Assembly: GCA_030063045.1 (NCBI GenBank)
Contig: JAQSEB010000023.1
Span: forward strand, 3,286,001-3,350,000
From: Pratylenchus scribneri
Taxonomy: Eukaryota > Nematoda > Chromadorea > Rhabditida > Pratylenchidae
Direction of reading: 5' to 3'
DNA: 64,000 bases
Each line of letters opens with the position of its first letter. Position 1 is the stretch's first letter. This document shows positions 61,101-64,000 of this stretch, one piece after another. Both the position numbers and the translations under genes were made by a program. The notes beneath the pieces were generated by a model. The model did no database searches, was not told the origin of the DNA, and saw nothing but the letters and a program-made list of their open reading frames with translations.

Positions 61101-63470
61101 AAACACAAAAATCAGAATTAATTAAAAACACAAAAATCAGAATTAACTAAAAACACAAAAATCAGAATTAATTAAAAACACAAAAATCAGAATTAACTAA
61201 AAACACAAAAAATCAGAATTAGCTAAAAACATAAAAATCAGAATTAGCTAAAAACACAAAAATCAGAATTAACTAAAAACACAAAAATCAGAATTAACTA
61301 AAAACACAAAAAATCAGAATTAGCTAAAAACACAAAAATCAGAATTAGCTAAAAACACAAATCAGAATTAACTAAAAACACAAAAATCAGAATTAACTAA
61401 AAACACAAAAATCAGAATTAACTAAAAACACAAAAATCAGAATTAATTAAAAACACAAAAATCAGAATTAACTAAAAACACAAAAATCAGAATTAACTAA
61501 AAACACAAAAATCAGAATTAACTAAAAACACAAAAATCAGAATTAATTAAAAACACAAAAATCAGAATTAACTAAAAACACAAAAATCAGAATTAATTAA
61601 AAACACAAAAATCAGAATTAACTAAAAACACAAAAAATCAGAATTAACTAAAAACACAAAAATCAGAATTAGCTAAAAACACAAAAATCAGAATTAGCTA
61701 AAAAAACAAAAATCAGAATTGAAGAAACACAAAAAATCAGAATTAACTAAAAACACAAAAATCAGAATTAACTAAAAACACAAAAAATCAGAATTAACTA
61801 AAAACACAAAAAATCAGAATTAACTAAAAACACAAAAAATCAGAATTAGCAAAAAATCAGTTTATCTTCTCATTATTTAATTTTTTACCGCATTGATTCA
61901 GGTGAAGCAGTAATATCATTCTTATCTGTTGGTGCTTTGATACCAAATTGAATTCCTTCATCCGTGGAATTCGTTGCATTACCAAATGAGGCCATTGGTC
62001 CCATCAATTTGTCGAATACGTCCAACAATTCGGGATAAGCAATTTTGATTAATGGAACAATGGAACGAGTCAAACGATGGCATGGATCGGTCTATAAAGA
62101 AAAATTATGTGAATTTTCAAATATTATTTCTTACCATCCAATGGCGTCGAACAATTTGTTCAAGGCTCAAAATTGCCTCAGGAGAATTTTGATTGATCAT
62201 TTCTGTAGAAGCAAATTCATCCGGGATTGTGGAATCATTTTCCATTTGGTTGATTTCGGCAAACATTTTCTGATAATTCATCTTTAAAATTAGGAATTAA
62301 TATTATCAATTTGTCAAAGGAGGAAAAGATAGTAGGAATGGAATTAATATCCCTAATAAAAAATATAATTAACGAACAATCAATTCCACAGGCTGTTGCC
62401 GATTGTATTGTTCAACGGCAAGTGCCGAACCCAATGGAAGTTTCCCATTGCTATCATTGCTTTGTTTCAAATTTTCTTCATCCTCATTATCCTCCTCATT
62501 ATAGCCAATTTGGCCGCCGCTTAAATTGCCGCCACTGCAAGACATCATTGAATCTTCGCCCAGTAAGTCAATTTCGGCGCCGGTGGTCGCCGTTGACCAG
62601 AAGCCATAATCTTCATCTTAAAATTTGTGGGGGAAATAATAAAAATTCAAAGAAACAATTTTATAATTTTTATATTTTATGTAATTTTTATCAATATTTA
62701 TTATGGTTTTAGTCTAAAACTCACCACTACTATGACCATCCTCCTCCTCATCATCGTCCATTTCTCCTCTTTTTTGTTGCCGACTTTTTGGTGATTGAAT
62801 ATTTTTTTGGTTTTTCTGTTTTTGAGTGATTGATTTTCGTTGCTCTTTTGATTCCATTTTAGCCAAAGGTTTTGGTAGAGCAAATTTGATTGGGAATTTG
62901 TCAAGTCCGTAGGGAAATTGTTGGGCCGGAAGGCAGCGAAGACAAAGGGCACAAAGTGAATCCTAAATAAATAAGTGTTTAATGGTTAAATTGTTAATTT
63001 TCAATAATAAAATAATTTAAAATATTCTAAAAATAACTTCCCCACCTGCAATTGTAAATTGGAGGAATCGGCAGTTGGCTTTCCTTTTTCCTTTTTGTTC
63101 TGTTCCTCCTCTTCTTTGCCCATTTCAGCAATGAACATTTCGCACATATCCAATGTAGAAAGTGAAATTAATTGGTCGCGTCCTTTCTCTGGAAAATGCA
63201 AAATTTAATTACTAATTAAAATTTAAATATCTAAAAAAATATTTTTGGTGATCTTTTGACAAATGGTGATTTATTTAATTTTATATTAAAATTATAAATA
63301 AAAATGTTTTCACTTGTTTTAGCAAATTGCCGGAGTGAGGCCAATGCAATCAAAGCAATTTCTTGATGGACCAAATCCTGTTGACGTCTTTGGAAATTAG
63401 TCTCGAAAATTGTTTTTAACACTGGCAAACACTGATGGTCAAGTAATTGTGATTTATTCCGTTCTGTGAT
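58109..63470 (-). CDS. ccpp-1: cytosolic carboxypeptidase CCP1 (tubulin deglutamylase), 5' end outside window
   Basis: M14-family metallocarboxypeptidase that trims polyglutamate from tubulin in neurons and cilia (AGTPBP1/Nna1; C. elegans CCPP-1). The N-terminal helical region is in the first visible exons ([72 protein letters not shown]), then acidic insertions. The conserved CCP N-domain reads [55 protein letters not shown]. The catalytic domain has zinc ligands in [13 protein letters not shown], then [60 protein letters not shown] with the catalytic Glu. It ends AAEVDDDE at 58109. About 16 introns, one with satellite D and one forming a long hairpin. The upstream acceptor at about 63450 implies earlier exons beyond or near the window edge. 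Confidence 0.92.
60547..60750 (-). repeat. 69-bp near-perfect inverted repeat enclosing a ccpp-1 intron
   Basis: The arms at 60547-60615 and 60682-60750 are reverse complements at 67 of 69 positions, with a 66-nt loop. In the minus transcript the intron runs from GTACAAATGG (60749) to CCCACATAG (60568), joining codons for QQQESA to [10 protein letters not shown] in frame. The 5' splice site is at the base of the 5' arm. The 3' arm contains the 3' splice site, its pyrimidine tract and the first exon bases. Both splice sites are therefore base-paired in the predicted stem. Confidence 0.85.
60886..61860. repeat. tandem satellite array D inside a ccpp-1 intron
   Basis: 25-bp unit (AAAAATCAGAATTA plus RCTAAAAACAC) repeated across about 1 kb. 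It shares AAAATCAGAATTA with arrays A-C but lacks CCGGAA. A 300-bp higher-order period is visible: the 60 bases from 61021 recur identically from 61321. The array fills the intron between the exons ending ITASPESM (61888) and beginning [11 protein letters not shown] (about 60808). Confidence 0.95.
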
Positions 63471-64000
63471 TGGTTGAAAGGAAATGTATTTAAAAAAATT
63501 TAATTTATTTTGAATGTTTTTAAACCTATTTAAATAAACACCTATCTTCTTCTTTTTTTTGATTAAAACCCACTCTGTTTGAAGTCAGTAGAAAAATATT
63601 GGATTACTTTTTTGCTTAATCCAAAATGAACTTTTATGTTTGATTTTATTTTGTGTTTGTGTGCTTTAAGGTGTCAGTCGTGAAAATCACATAATTCTTC
63701 ATTTATCCTGCAAAATGGGATAAATAGTGGAAGAGGAAAGGCGGCCAAAAAACAAAAGAAAGTAGGAAGAAGGAAGTAGGGCGAGTCCCAATGAGCAAAT
63801 GGCGAAAAAATGGTTACCAATTTGTTTGGGTTGGGGGAATGAGGGATTAAAGGCGTTAAAAACACCCCATTTTCCATTTGATCCTAATTACTTATCTTAT
63901 AAATATTTTATTTGAGGAAGAGTAACAAGAAACATGGATGGATATTTAAATGGATTAAACTTTGATCAAAAATAATAAACCAATTTGACTTTAAAATATA
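63471..64000. other. window edge, no assigned exon
   Basis: Upstream of the first visible ccpp-1 exon. AT-rich, with a short open frame on minus (63674-63877) without recognisable features. It may be a 5' intron or the promoter of ccpp-1. Confidence 0.35.

Overview
The window is nuclear DNA from a nematode. Genes are split by many very short introns (mostly 35-70 nt, TTTCAG/TTTAG acceptors), several 5' ends sit next to trans-splice-like acceptors, and the gene set is nematode-typical (serpentine receptor, fshr-1, DEG/ENaC channel, ZP/cuticlin proteins, nematode-type secreted PLA2, calponin, hsf-1, ccpp-1). The AT-rich sequence and the repeated use of GC-AG introns would suit a tylenchid plant parasite of the cyst-nematode kind, but that is inference; no effector or plant-cell-wall gene is visible.

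Layout. 0.2-6.2 kb (minus): a srsx-like 7TM receptor, then the leucine-rich-repeat GPCR fshr-1. 7.0-12.1 kb (minus): a large UNC-84-like SUN-domain protein whose lumenal region is built from repeated tryptophan-containing exons. 13.0-16.3 kb (plus): calpain-7 with MIT domains and an intact Cys-His-Asn triad. 16.4-17.4 kb: satellite array A. 17.6-20.8 kb (minus): a calponin-homology protein, a glycine-rich secreted peptide and a secreted protein carrying only the C-terminal half of a ZP domain. 21.5-23.5 kb: satellite array B, flanked by two diverged copies of a promoter-like segment. 23.9-27.3 kb (plus): a neuropeptide-like precursor and a DEG/ENaC channel. 27.4-28.5 kb (minus): a secreted phospholipase A2 with a MITE in an intron. 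29.2-32.6 kb (minus): an MTSS1-like IMD protein. 35.1-36.2 kb (plus): tfg-1. 36.6-38.3 kb (minus): hrpa-1. 39.3-44.8 kb (minus): IBA57, TCF25 and arl-1 in operon-like order. 45.4-48.5 kb (plus): CASC3/Barentsz. 49.0-53.0 kb (minus): hsf-1 followed by a small basic protein, also operon-like. 53.6-54.3 kb: satellite array C, upstream of hsf-1. 54.5-56.9 kb (minus): a complete cuticlin-like ZP protein. 58.1-63.5 kb (minus): ccpp-1, with satellite array D and a hairpin-forming intron inside it; its 5' end runs off the window.

The genes are not one pathway. They are housekeeping (mRNA processing, Golgi traffic, Fe-S assembly, ribosome quality control), cuticle, neuronal/ciliary and signalling genes. 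The most unusual features are not genes: (1) a ccpp-1 intron in which a 69-bp near-perfect inverted repeat pairs both splice sites into one stem; (2) a dispersed satellite family in four arrays, three of which carry the heat-shock-element-like core TTCCGGAA, one of them directly upstream of hsf-1; (3) at least six GC-AG introns; (4) two small families of inverted-repeat elements. Gene models were built by hand from splice signals, reading phase and domain knowledge; exon edges may be off by a few bases and no database search was run.
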